A DNA stretch of 10,847 bases, taken from CAZSVI01 sp964610205. GTDB taxonomy: Bacteria > Bacillota > Clostridia > DSM-8532. The position numbers and the translations under genes are program-made. The notes beneath the pieces were generated by a model, which saw only the letters and a program-made list of their open reading frames with translations, ran no database searches and was not told the DNA's origin. The DNA lies in assembly GCA_964610205.1 (NCBI GenBank), contig CAZSVI010000126.1, positions 1 to 10,847 on the forward strand, written 5' to 3'. Below, in pieces: positions 1-6,034 of the stretch (position 1 is the stretch's first letter; the number at the start of each line of letters is the position of its first letter).

Positions 1-451
1 ATGAGCGATATTTTATGGCTACAAAGTGGTGCACTTTCATGCGACCGTTTCCAAAGGGTATAATCGTGCCAATTGGAGGAAGCATTCTGGTTGCTAAAAT
101 TGCAAAAGAAATTGTTTTTCTGAACCTAAACCTGAAATTTATCAGGCTAAAAGCAGCAAAACAACCTATAAATAACGTCAGAAACGTACTTGTTAATGCA
201 ACCACAATACTGTTAATCAAAGTGTTATATACATTAATTCCAATTGCTGTTTCGGAGTTGAAAAACAACATATTGTAGCCCTCAAGAGTCGGCTTGAAAA
301 AGAATACCGGTGGAATTGAAAATGTCAATTGCGCTGGTTTGACTGAAGTTATCATAGACCAAATGACCGGAGTAAGGTTCATTAAACCAATAACCAGCAT
401 AAAAATTAATAATCCATAGTCCTTTATTGTCTGGATAGCATGTTTTTTCAT
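1..451 (-). CDS. Carbohydrate ABC transporter permease, MalG type (partial, C-terminus outside window)
   Basis: Inner-membrane permease of a sugar importer, expected to pair with the MalF-type permease just upstream. About 150 residues are visible, starting at ATG 451, with AAAGGAA about 9 bases upstream and an in-frame TGA three codons before it. The N-terminus has a first membrane segment (around YGLLIFMLVIGLM, 12-24), then a family-typical stretch (PVIWSMITSVKPAQ, and FFKPTLEGY about 25 residues on), a second hydrophobic segment (NSIVVALTSTFLTLFIGCFAAF) and the family motif TRMLPPIGTIIP. The EAA loop would lie beyond the window. After TIIPF (about base 55) the sequence turns hydrophilic (GNGRMKVHHF), unlike the hydrophobic continuation usual in this family; neither alternative frame restores it. 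No stop is seen before the edge. Family identity is clear; integrity of the gene is uncertain. Confidence 0.8.
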   Translation of the reverse strand, partial: MKKHAIQTIKDYGLLIFMLVIGLMNLTPVIWSMITSVKPAQLTFSIPPVFFFKPTLEGYNMLFFNSETAIGINVYNTLINSIVVALTSTFLTLFIGCFAAFSLINFRFRFRKTISFAILATRMLPPIGTIIPFGNGRMKVHHFVAIKYRS

Positions 452-523
452 GTTGCTTCATTCCTTTATACAATGGATAATAGGTTAACTGCCAATTTAT
501 GTTATTTTTCTCCTATTACAGCT

Positions 524-1435
524 TTAATCCATACGTTTAACCATGGAAATGGAAAAACCAAGAGCAACTGCAACAGTTAAAATAAGCAGTATTATAGAAA
601 CAGCTGAAGATAACCCAAGTTGCCATGTCATTCTATATATATCATACAAGTAAACCCCGATTACTTTTGCGCTGTTTCCAGGCCCTCCTGAACGGAAAAG
701 GGAATATACCGAGTCAAACGCCCGTATGGCATGCATAATTCTAAATAGCAGAACGATTATTATAAGGGGAATCATCATTGGCAGTGTTATATACCAAAAC
801 CTCTTTATCGAATTTGCCCCATCTATAAGAGCAGCCTCATAAGGATCCAGGGGAATTGATTGAATGCCCGCAAACATGATCATAAGTACAAATGGGGTAT
901 TAATCCAGATCTCAATAATTATAACACTTATAAGTGCAATTTTCGGGTCTGACAGCCAGCCAACTGCGGACATACCAAGCTGGCGAAATGCCCAGTTCAG
1001 TAATCCTAACTCATTATGATAGAAAAACTTCCACATAAGGCCTGCCATTGACTGAGGCAGCATCATTGGAATAAGTAATAAAACAAAGATAATCCTTCTG
1101 CACTTCTTAACTTTTGATAGCATAAGCGCAAGTGAAAAACCTAAAATGAAAGATATCCCTATAGCTGATACTGCAAGAGTTATAGTATTTACAATTGAGG
1201 ATAAAAAAACCTTATCCGTCAAAGTCCTGATATAATTACTCAGGCCAATGAACACAGGGGCCGCTTGATTTAGGGGCGACCAGGAATAGAAGCTAAGCCA
1301 TAAGCACCATGCCCACGGATATATCAATAGCCCAACCAGTACCAAAACCGAAGGACCTACCCAGATATATGGGCGGAACTTTTTCATCATCAACGGTGAC
1401 ATTAATTTATGCTTTAAGAACTGTTGTTTTTTCAT
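524..1435 (-). CDS. Carbohydrate ABC transporter permease, MalF/UgpA type
   Basis: Membrane subunit of a binding-protein-dependent sugar importer, 303 residues, a usual length for the family. Six hydrophobic segments are visible at roughly 27-50, 82-107, 114-136, 166-190, 219-238 and 278-297. The cytoplasmic EAA loop that contacts the ATPase lies at about 200-223 (YEAALIDGANSIKRF...ITLP) and carries the conserved EAA, G and LP. A typical RSGGPGNS segment is at 248-255. The start ATG follows an AAGAAGGCG site about 10 bases upstream. The gene is 100 bases after the binding-protein gene and 72 bases before the second permease, so the three look like one operon. No ATPase gene is seen; such importers often use a shared MsmX-type ATPase encoded elsewhere (family knowledge, not shown here). 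The substrate cannot be read from the sequence. Confidence 0.93.
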   Translation of the reverse strand: MKKQQFLKHKLMSPLMMKKFRPYIWVGPSVLVLVGLLIYPWAWCLWLSFYSWSPLNQAAPVFIGLSNYIRTLTDKVFLSSIVNTITLAVSAIGISFILGFSLALMLSKVKKCRRIIFVLLLIPMMLPQSMAGLMWKFFYHNELGLLNWAFRQLGMSAVGWLSDPKIALISVIIIEIWINTPFVLMIMFAGIQSIPLDPYEAALIDGANSIKRFWYITLPMMIPLIIIVLLFRIMHAIRAFDSVYSLFRSGGPGNSAKVIGVYLYDIYRMTWQLGLSSAVSIILLILTVAVALGFSISMVKRMD

Positions 1436-1464
1436 AGAATATGATCGCCTTCTTAAAATATTAT

Positions 1465-1515
1465 TTGAAGAGATTGCGAAGCCATAATTTAAATAAAGCA
1501 GGGCAATCCCTTCAA
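1465..1515 (-). promoter_or_regulatory. Intercistronic hairpin between binding-protein and permease genes
   Basis: Read on the minus strand, TTGAAGGGATTGC (1515-1503) pairs with GCAATCTCTTCAA (1477-1465): 13 pairs including one G-U, with a 25-base loop. It starts 20 bases after the binding-protein stop and is followed by a short AT-rich tail (AATAATATTTT) and then the permease ribosome binding site. Such hairpins in sugar importer operons typically protect the upstream binding-protein mRNA or act as leaky terminators, giving more binding protein than permease. The pairing is seen; the role is inferred. Confidence 0.6.
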
Positions 1516-1535
1516 TATAGGAAACATTAATTGCG

Positions 1536-2873
1536 TCAGTTAGTCGTTACAAGAGTTTCAATTCTGTTGAACATATTGGTTCCGGCAGTAACTTCATCCT
1601 GTCTGTCCAGCATATAACTCTGTAGTTCTTCATGTACAATTAATTCGACTTGTGCAGACTTTTGAATAGGAGCAGCATATCTGGGGAGTTCACCTAACAG
1701 CTTCTTGGTTAATGATGCAACCGGATTTGTTGATTTAAAGTCCGCATCATCATATATCTTGAGAACTGACGGACTGTTTGAGAATTCAACGGCTAATACC
1801 TTCTGCTGTTCATAACTGCACACAAATTTAACGAATTCCCACGCAGCGTCCGTGTTTTTACTGTTTTTGTCAATACCAAGACACCAGATTGAGCTGTAGT
1901 CGGAACCCGGATGAGGTCCAATACCCAGTTTTTCAATAGATGTATGCCTCATTTTCCCTACCACCTGTGAACTGTTGGGATTCTCCATCAAAGCTGAACG
2001 AGATGTGGGTTCTATGGAGAAAGTAACCTTGCCTGTCTGCATGGCTAATACGTTATCATCATAAGTCCATGAAAGCGGGTCAGGTATAAGCTTCTCATCC
2101 TGAAGTGTTTTAAAAAGTCTCATTACATCATAGGCAAGTTCACTCTTTAAAGATTCGCTTGCGTGCTTGAGATCTTCTGTTAAAAAGAATCCGCCAAGGG
2201 GCATAAAGAAGTTCGCAAAAGTTTGTATTGTCCATGCCGGTGATTGCATTTCCAGCGAAGTACCATACTGAACAACATTATTATTGGAATCAACGATAGT
2301 CAGTTTTCTGGCTGCTTCCAGATATTTTTCCAGAGTTGTTGGGGCATCAAGACCAGCCTGGTCAAATAAATCACCACGATAATAAATCACGTTTACCTGA
2401 CTTCTAAAGGGCAGCATACGTACTGTACCATCAACGGTTGCAGTATCAAGAATCCCCTTGCCATATAGTAAGGCAGCGTCAACTCCATCCCTCTCAAAAT
2501 ATGTATTGAGAGGCGCAAAATATGGAGCGGTAGCAGGGATCTTATCCGAAGCAAGTACATCATTGAATGCTTCTTTGGAAATAAATTGCATCATACACCT
2601 TTCAAGCAATGACTCATTTGCAACCATTTCAATCTCAGCCTTTATCTTTCCATCATTTTTCACATTAAAGGCTTCTACTCCTCCTGAAAGTGTTTTGCCG
2701 CTTCCTCCGCTGCTGCAAATAATTTTTATGGTAACACTTTCAGGTTTTTGAGTTGGGGTTTCCGACCTGGATGTAGTGTCTTCTGTAGTACCTGATGGAG
2801 TACCTGGAATGCCAGAGCAACCGACAAGCAGAAGACTCATAATTACTAGAATTGCTAATACTCTTTCTTTCAT
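1536..2873 (-). CDS. Sugar ABC transporter substrate-binding lipoprotein (extracellular solute-binding protein family 1)
   Basis: Extracellular lipoprotein that captures a sugar or oligosaccharide and delivers it to the two permeases downstream. It is 445 residues from ATG 2873, placed by a strong AGGAGGCGGAG site. The frame stays open 33 codons further upstream, but that part reads as leader. The signal peptide (MKERVLAILVIMSLLLVGC) ends in an LVGC lipobox with lipidated Cys19. A Thr/Ser/Pro-rich linker follows to about residue 45, then the binding fold, including VNVIYYRGDLFDQAGLDAP, the common YY-DLF--AG signature of family 1 binding proteins, and a late WCLGIDKNSKNTDAAWEFVKF segment typical of the C-terminal lobe. 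Length and layout match COG1653 proteins. It is the first gene of the importer operon and has its own promoter region far upstream. The substrate is unknown; an amino sugar or glycan fragment is a guess from the nearby kinase. Confidence 0.92.
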   Translation of the reverse strand: MKERVLAILVIMSLLLVGCSGIPGTPSGTTEDTTSRSETPTQKPESVTIKIICSSGGSGKTLSGGVEAFNVKNDGKIKAEIEMVANESLLERCMMQFISKEAFNDVLASDKIPATAPYFAPLNTYFERDGVDAALLYGKGILDTATVDGTVRMLPFRSQVNVIYYRGDLFDQAGLDAPTTLEKYLEAARKLTIVDSNNNVVQYGTSLEMQSPAWTIQTFANFFMPLGGFFLTEDLKHASESLKSELAYDVMRLFKTLQDEKLIPDPLSWTYDDNVLAMQTGKVTFSIEPTSRSALMENPNSSQVVGKMRHTSIEKLGIGPHPGSDYSSIWCLGIDKNSKNTDAAWEFVKFVCSYEQQKVLAVEFSNSPSVLKIYDDADFKSTNPVASLTKKLLGELPRYAAPIQKSAQVELIVHEELQSYMLDRQDEVTAGTNMFNRIETLVTTN

Positions 2874-3318
2874 AATTCTCCGCCTCCTATAAATCGTTAG
2901 CCTTTTAATTTTTTGAATAATCATTTTATGAATTCCACCTTTCCTGAAGAGAAACAAGCATTTTAAGAACATTGTAATATTTCTATGAATCCGAATTTTT
3001 AAAAAAGGATAACTTTAAATAAACCCGAATCATAGTGGGCGTTGGATTAGTTCGTTTCGTCGGTTATTGAGTTTTTAATGAAAATCATGCTTTCTCTTTT
3101 TCAATGAACAACTGGTAAAGGTGTTAATCTTTTATCTTCTAAACCTGTTTTTCACTTACCTTTCTATTAAGAGTCCACCCGGCGGATACGTAATCACTCT
3201 CTTCATATTGGGAAATTAAAACAGGTTATTAGATCAAGGATATTAATCATTTATTTAAGATTTCAAAGAACAAATTGTTGCTTTTGAATATGTACTTAAA
3301 TCAGTTATTTATGCTTGA
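2874..3318 (-). other. Long untranslated leader of the importer operon
   Basis: No intact gene is visible here in any frame. If transcription starts near 3332 (see promoter entry), this is an RNA leader of about 460 bases before the binding-protein start. It contains a foldable domain at 3142-3227 and then AT-rich sequence with no convincing terminator hairpin. The last 33 codons before ATG 2873 are open in frame, but they lack a lipoprotein-like N-terminus and a good ribosome binding site, so I treat them as leader. A 16-codon ORF (MKRV...) inside the folded domain has no ribosome binding site. Confidence 0.45.
3142..3227 (-). ncRNA. Candidate structured leader RNA domain (unknown class)
   Basis: Read on the minus strand, AACCTGTTTT (3227-3218) and AAAACAGGTT (3151-3142) form a perfect 10-bp outer helix. 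Inside, AAGAG (3203-3199) pairs with CTCTT (3173-3169), continued by TCCGC (3186-3182) pairing with GTGGA (3178-3174) around a CGG loop, with a 12-base bulge on one side. The remaining single-stranded parts are purine-rich on the 3' side (AGAAAGGTAAGTG). This compact closed domain inside a leader resembles a riboswitch aptamer in layout, but it does not match T-box, SAM, glmS, guanidine or c-di-GMP consensus features that I could recall. It may be chance folding. Confidence 0.3.
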
Positions 3319-3367
3319 GTAATCGTTACCACAAATTTAATTTACCACAATGCTTAGAAGTTGTCAA
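3319..3367 (-). promoter_or_regulatory. Sigma-A-like promoter with overlapping operator-like palindrome, importer operon
   Basis: On the minus strand, TTGACA (3367-3362) is followed after 17 bases by TAAATT (3344-3339). Transcription would begin near 3332. Immediately downstream lies GTAACGATTAC (3329-3319), an inverted repeat with arms GTAA/TTAC around CGA. A repressor bound there would block initiation. It resembles LacI-type operators and is a weak, two-mismatch relative of the CcpA cre consensus. Hexamers and repeat are seen; the regulator is not known. Confidence 0.55.
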
Positions 3368-3424
3368 GACTATAAACACCAATCCGTTCTGATTTTACGT
3401 AAACCTCAAATGATTAACCAGATG

Positions 3425-3511
3425 CTAACAGAATTTAACTCCTGATATGCAAGGTTTTCCATACTCTCTGGCCACCAGCGCCCCATGCTGCAGCATACCG
3501 CCTATCTCCAA
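3425..3511 (-). pseudogene. Relic of a PEP-utilising enzyme mobile domain (PEP synthase / rifampicin phosphotransferase type)
   Basis: In one minus-strand frame this stretch reads LEIGGMLQHGALVAREYG, then KPCISGVKFC and a TAG stop. It matches the swivelling phosphohistidine domain of PEP-utilising enzymes (family form: GG-x-x-S/Q-H-G-A-I/L-V-A-R-E-Y-G-x-P). The phosphorylated histidine codon would be at 3487-3485. Only about 25 residues are recognisable: on one side the similarity stops near 3511, just outside the PrsA terminator, and on the other it ends at the stop without the usual continuation (LL-DG--V-VDG). There is no start or ribosome binding site. It is a decayed fragment, left by deletion or rearrangement between the importer and the PrsA-like gene. 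The importer promoter lies directly downstream of the stop. Confidence 0.72.
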
Positions 3512-3531
3512 AGCATTAATCTTATATTTTA

Positions 3532-3590
3532 CCTTATAAAAATAACAAACAAAGGGCAGGAGATGATTTCCCCTGCCCTTTGTTTGTTAT
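3532..3590 (-). terminator. Rho-independent terminator of the PrsA-like gene
   Basis: A perfect 19-bp stem: ATAACAAACAAAGGGCAGG (3542-3560) against its complement at 3572-3590, with an 11-base loop. On the minus strand it begins 17 bases after the PrsA-like stop codon and is followed by TTTTTATAAGG. GC-rich core, strong stem and T-run make this the clearest terminator in the window. It should insulate the importer operon from transcription coming from upstream. Confidence 0.9.
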
Positions 3591-3607
3591 CCTTTGTTTA
3601 TTATTAA

Positions 3608-4609
3608 CTAAAACTGATTATATTCGTCTTTAACATCTACTTTATATTCTTCGCTATTTAAAGATTCATTCATATACGTTTGGAATTTATTATAACGGAG
3701 AGCCATTTGAATGTATTCTTTTTGAGCTTCCAGCGAATCATATATATTATCCAGTCTCATTACGTGAAAACCGTGATCGGTTCTGACAATCCCGGTGTCG
3801 CCAGCTTTGTGTGTAAAGGTCCATTCTTTAAATTCCGGAACATAATCACTGGTTTGTGTTACTTCATATACGCCGCCCGTATTTTGGGACCCCGTGTCTT
3901 CACTGTATTCCAATGCCAATGTGTCAAAATCATCTCCGTTATTTACTTTATCGAGTACATCCTGTGCCATTTTACTTTTTTCAGCTACGACATCGTCCTC
4001 TGCATCCCTTTCACATAAAATCAGAATATGTCTGACGGTATTATAGTCAAAAGATTCCTTGTTTTCCTCATAATAAGCGGTAAGTTCCTCATCATCCACA
4101 GGCATTTCATTTACTTTATGCTCTATATATTTCTGATATATAATGTAATTGTTATATATTCCCTTCAATTTACTTAAGTTGGTTCCCAGAGCCTGTTTCG
4201 AAAAATCTCTGACAGAAAGCCCGGACATACTTGCGTTTTCCCTAATATCTTGTTCCATTTGCTTCCAGATATCATTAATTTCTTTTGTGTCAACTTTAAA
4301 ACCGTCCTTTTTTGCATCAAGCAGTAAAATTTGAATTTCAATGACTTGCTGCAGGGTTTGCTCCTTGATATAACTTAAATATTCCTGTTCGGTACTGAAA
4401 TAACTCATGTATTGTGAGTAATTACTGAGGTTTTGAGTGTAATAAAACCGGAATTCGTCACTGTTTACCCTGTTGTTCTGAACGGTTACAATGTCCTTGG
4501 GCTTTCCAATATATATAATCGCGGCGGTTATAATCAACGCAATTACTATACTGACAATTGCAAATATTTTTATATCTGTGGTGATTTTCTTTTTTTCTTG
4601 GTTTGGCAA
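3608..4609 (-). CDS. Membrane-anchored peptidyl-prolyl isomerase, PrsA/SurA-like (parvulin domain)
   Basis: Predicted extracytoplasmic foldase that helps secreted proteins fold after export. It is 333 residues starting at TTG 4609, chosen because AGGAGGT lies 7 bases upstream. A charged N-terminus (KKKITTDIK) and one hydrophobic segment at 15-34 form an uncleaved signal anchor; there is no lipobox Cys, unlike classical PrsA lipoproteins. Residues 45-185 are a helical SurA-N-like chaperone region. The parvulin domain covers about 192-288, with VRHILI at the start, EYSEDTGSQNTGGVYEV in the middle (the conserved S-D-GS--GG pattern) and the closing TDHGFHVMRLD. The C-terminal tail folds back as a helical segment. 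It has its own promoter 109 bases or less downstream of nahK and ends at a strong terminator, so it is probably its own unit, perhaps with some readthrough from nahK. Assignment to the family is firm; client proteins are unknown. Confidence 0.9.
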   Translation of the reverse strand: MPNQEKKKITTDIKIFAIVSIVIALIITAAIIYIGKPKDIVTVQNNRVNSDEFRFYYTQNLSNYSQYMSYFSTEQEYLSYIKEQTLQQVIEIQILLLDAKKDGFKVDTKEINDIWKQMEQDIRENASMSGLSVRDFSKQALGTNLSKLKGIYNNYIIYQKYIEHKVNEMPVDDEELTAYYEENKESFDYNTVRHILILCERDAEDDVVAEKSKMAQDVLDKVNNGDDFDTLALEYSEDTGSQNTGGVYEVTQTSDYVPEFKEWTFTHKAGDTGIVRTDHGFHVMRLDNIYDSLEAQKEYIQMALRYNKFQTYMNESLNSEEYKVDVKDEYNQF

Positions 4610-4655
4610 AACAATTACCTCCTATACATTTAAAATATAAAAATGCAGCATGTAC

Positions 4656-4686
4656 ATTATACACAGTATTTTAGCTGAAGTGGTAA
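4656..4686 (-). promoter_or_regulatory. Promoter of the PrsA-like gene
   Basis: A perfect TATAAT (4661-4656, minus strand) is preceded after 19 bases by TTACCA (4686-4681). Start would be near 4649, giving a leader of about 40 bases to TTG 4609. The -10 is excellent, the -35 weak and the spacing slightly long. A small AT-rich hairpin (TTAACA-GAT-TGTTAA, 4714-4700) just upstream could slow readthrough from nahK but is too weak to call a terminator. Confidence 0.55.
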
Positions 4687-4718
4687 AAATACAAAATTTT
4701 TAACAATCTGTTAACATA

Positions 4719-5828
4719 TCAATACTTCCTTACTATACTTTTCATTAGCTCAAAATTTTCTTCGATATCTTTAACCATTTTAAATTGTGTCCGGGCTCTA
4801 TCCAGGTTATGATGTTTTCGGTGGATTCTAAAATAGGTATCCCCATTCAGATAATCGGTTAAAAAACGCATTCCACACTCAAAGGTCATCAATTTAGCCG
4901 CAAAGGGAAGATACTCAATCTCGTCGGGGTTAAGGAACTCCCCGCTATTTTCAAGGAAGCCGCATGTAAACCGCTCAAACAGATTCAGATCCATTGATAC
5001 TTTGGATAAATCCTTCTCATCTTCGGCGGCGGAATTTGCACCTGAGCGGATAGAATCCCCAAAATCATAAAGGGACAAACCGGGCATAACCGTATCCAGA
5101 TCAATGACACATATACCCTCACCCGTATTATTATCAATTAAAACATTATTGAATTTTGTATCATTATGAGTAACCCGTAAAGGTAATCTTCCTTTTTTCT
5201 GAAGTTCAATAAGAACGGACACGTCTTTCTCTCTTTTCAATATGAACTCAATTTCAGCCTGAACTTCCCGCGCCTTGTTCACAGCATCCTCCTCCACCGA
5301 TTTCAAAAAGGATTCAAACCGTTTTTTTGTATTGTGAAAATCCGGTATTGATTCATGCAGTGAATCCGCTGGAAAGCCGTTCAGAAGGCGTTGGAATCTC
5401 CCGAAAGCCTTTCCCGCATTGTATAAATGGGTTGAGTTCTCAACCACCTGGTAGGTTTGTGCTCCTTCAATAAAAATATACCCTCTCCAATAGTTCCCGC
5501 AGGAACTTTTATAATACAATTTCCCATCCTTTGAAGGTATCAGGTTCAGTGTCTCTCTATCCGGGTCGCCTCCGGTTTCTATAATTCTTTCCCGCAGATG
5601 ACCTGTTACTTTTATTATATTTTCCATCAAGCCTTCAGGATCTTTAAACACATCATGGTTAATTCGTTGCAGTATATACCTGTGCGTATTACCGTCATGT
5701 TTTTTGAAATATACTGCATATGTATCATTGATATGCCCAAACCCATAAGGCGTCCCCTCAATAAATCTGCCTTCAAAACAAATATTGTTAACAGTTTCAA
5801 TAAAATCGGGCTGTTTCTCTCTATTCAT
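4719..5828 (-). CDS. nahK: N-acetylhexosamine 1-kinase family protein (aminoglycoside phosphotransferase fold)
   Basis: Predicted cytoplasmic kinase that uses ATP to phosphorylate C1 of GlcNAc/GalNAc, feeding sugars released from host or plant glycans into UDP-sugar metabolism. It is 369 residues from ATG 5828, which has AAGGAG 7 bases upstream; an ATG two codons earlier sits too close to that site. The match to Bifidobacterium NahK as I remember it runs the full length: EGTPYGFGHINDTY near residue 27, RYILQRIN near 50, the Brenner motif LRVTHNDTKFNN (217-228, catalytic Asp in HND), the metal-binding IDLDTVMPG (242-250), and DFGDSIRSGA followed by EDEKDLSKV (255-277), then FECGMRFLTDYLNGD. 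No GNB/LNB phosphorylase, GalT or GalE gene lies in the window, so it may act with distant partners. A divergent AraC regulator probably controls it. Exact sugar preference is not readable. Confidence 0.85.
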   Translation of the reverse strand: MNREKQPDFIETVNNICFEGRFIEGTPYGFGHINDTYAVYFKKHDGNTHRYILQRINHDVFKDPEGLMENIIKVTGHLRERIIETGGDPDRETLNLIPSKDGKLYYKSSCGNYWRGYIFIEGAQTYQVVENSTHLYNAGKAFGRFQRLLNGFPADSLHESIPDFHNTKKRFESFLKSVEEDAVNKAREVQAEIEFILKREKDVSVLIELQKKGRLPLRVTHNDTKFNNVLIDNNTGEGICVIDLDTVMPGLSLYDFGDSIRSGANSAAEDEKDLSKVSMDLNLFERFTCGFLENSGEFLNPDEIEYLPFAAKLMTFECGMRFLTDYLNGDTYFRIHRKHHNLDRARTQFKMVKDIEENFELMKSIVRKY

Positions 5829-6034
5829 AATCATACTCCTTAAAAATGGAAAATTTGATCGTTTATATTTGGAAAACCTTTCTTAAATATATAATACAAC
5901 TTTAATTTCTAAAATCATATTCCAATTTTAATATTTCGGAAATAATTATTCTTTATCTATAAAGTCGGATTATTTGCACTTTTTGTTTGAAAAAACAAAG
6001 TTTTATTGTATGATAATAAACAGGAGCAATGTTT
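5829..6034. promoter_or_regulatory. Divergent nahK-araC control region
   Basis: AT-rich 206-bp spacer between divergent starts. For araC, TTGAAA (5987-5992) and TATGAT (6009-6014) are 16 bases apart, which would put the start near 6021 and leave a leader of only about 14 bases. For nahK, TATTAT (5896-5891, minus strand) is a fair -10 with no good -35 at the right distance, as expected for an activator-dependent promoter. An inverted repeat TTTGTTT-GAAA-AAACAAA (5982-5999) overlaps the araC -35 and could be an autoregulatory site. Sequences are seen; assignments are inferred. Confidence 0.45.

Noticed and set aside
1..60. Plus-strand reading MSDILWLQSG resembling the start of a NiFe hydrogenase small subunit
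   Set aside because: Only about eight residues look similar, the Cys-bearing motif that should follow is missing, and a stop comes at base 61.
2874..2972. Upstream extension of the binding protein by 33 residues
   Set aside because: The ATG at 2873 has an ideal AGGAGGCGGAG site and begins a normal lipoprotein signal peptide; the extension would bury it.
3174..3183. T-box-like GGGTGG on the minus strand
   Set aside because: The conserved continuation NACCGCG is absent and the downstream gene is a sugar-binding protein, not an amino-acid or tRNA-synthetase gene.
3485..3496. Perfect 12-bp palindrome ATGCTGCAGCAT as an operator
   Set aside because: It falls inside the PEP-enzyme relic and simply encodes Met-Leu-Gln-His of the conserved motif, so the symmetry is explained by coding history.
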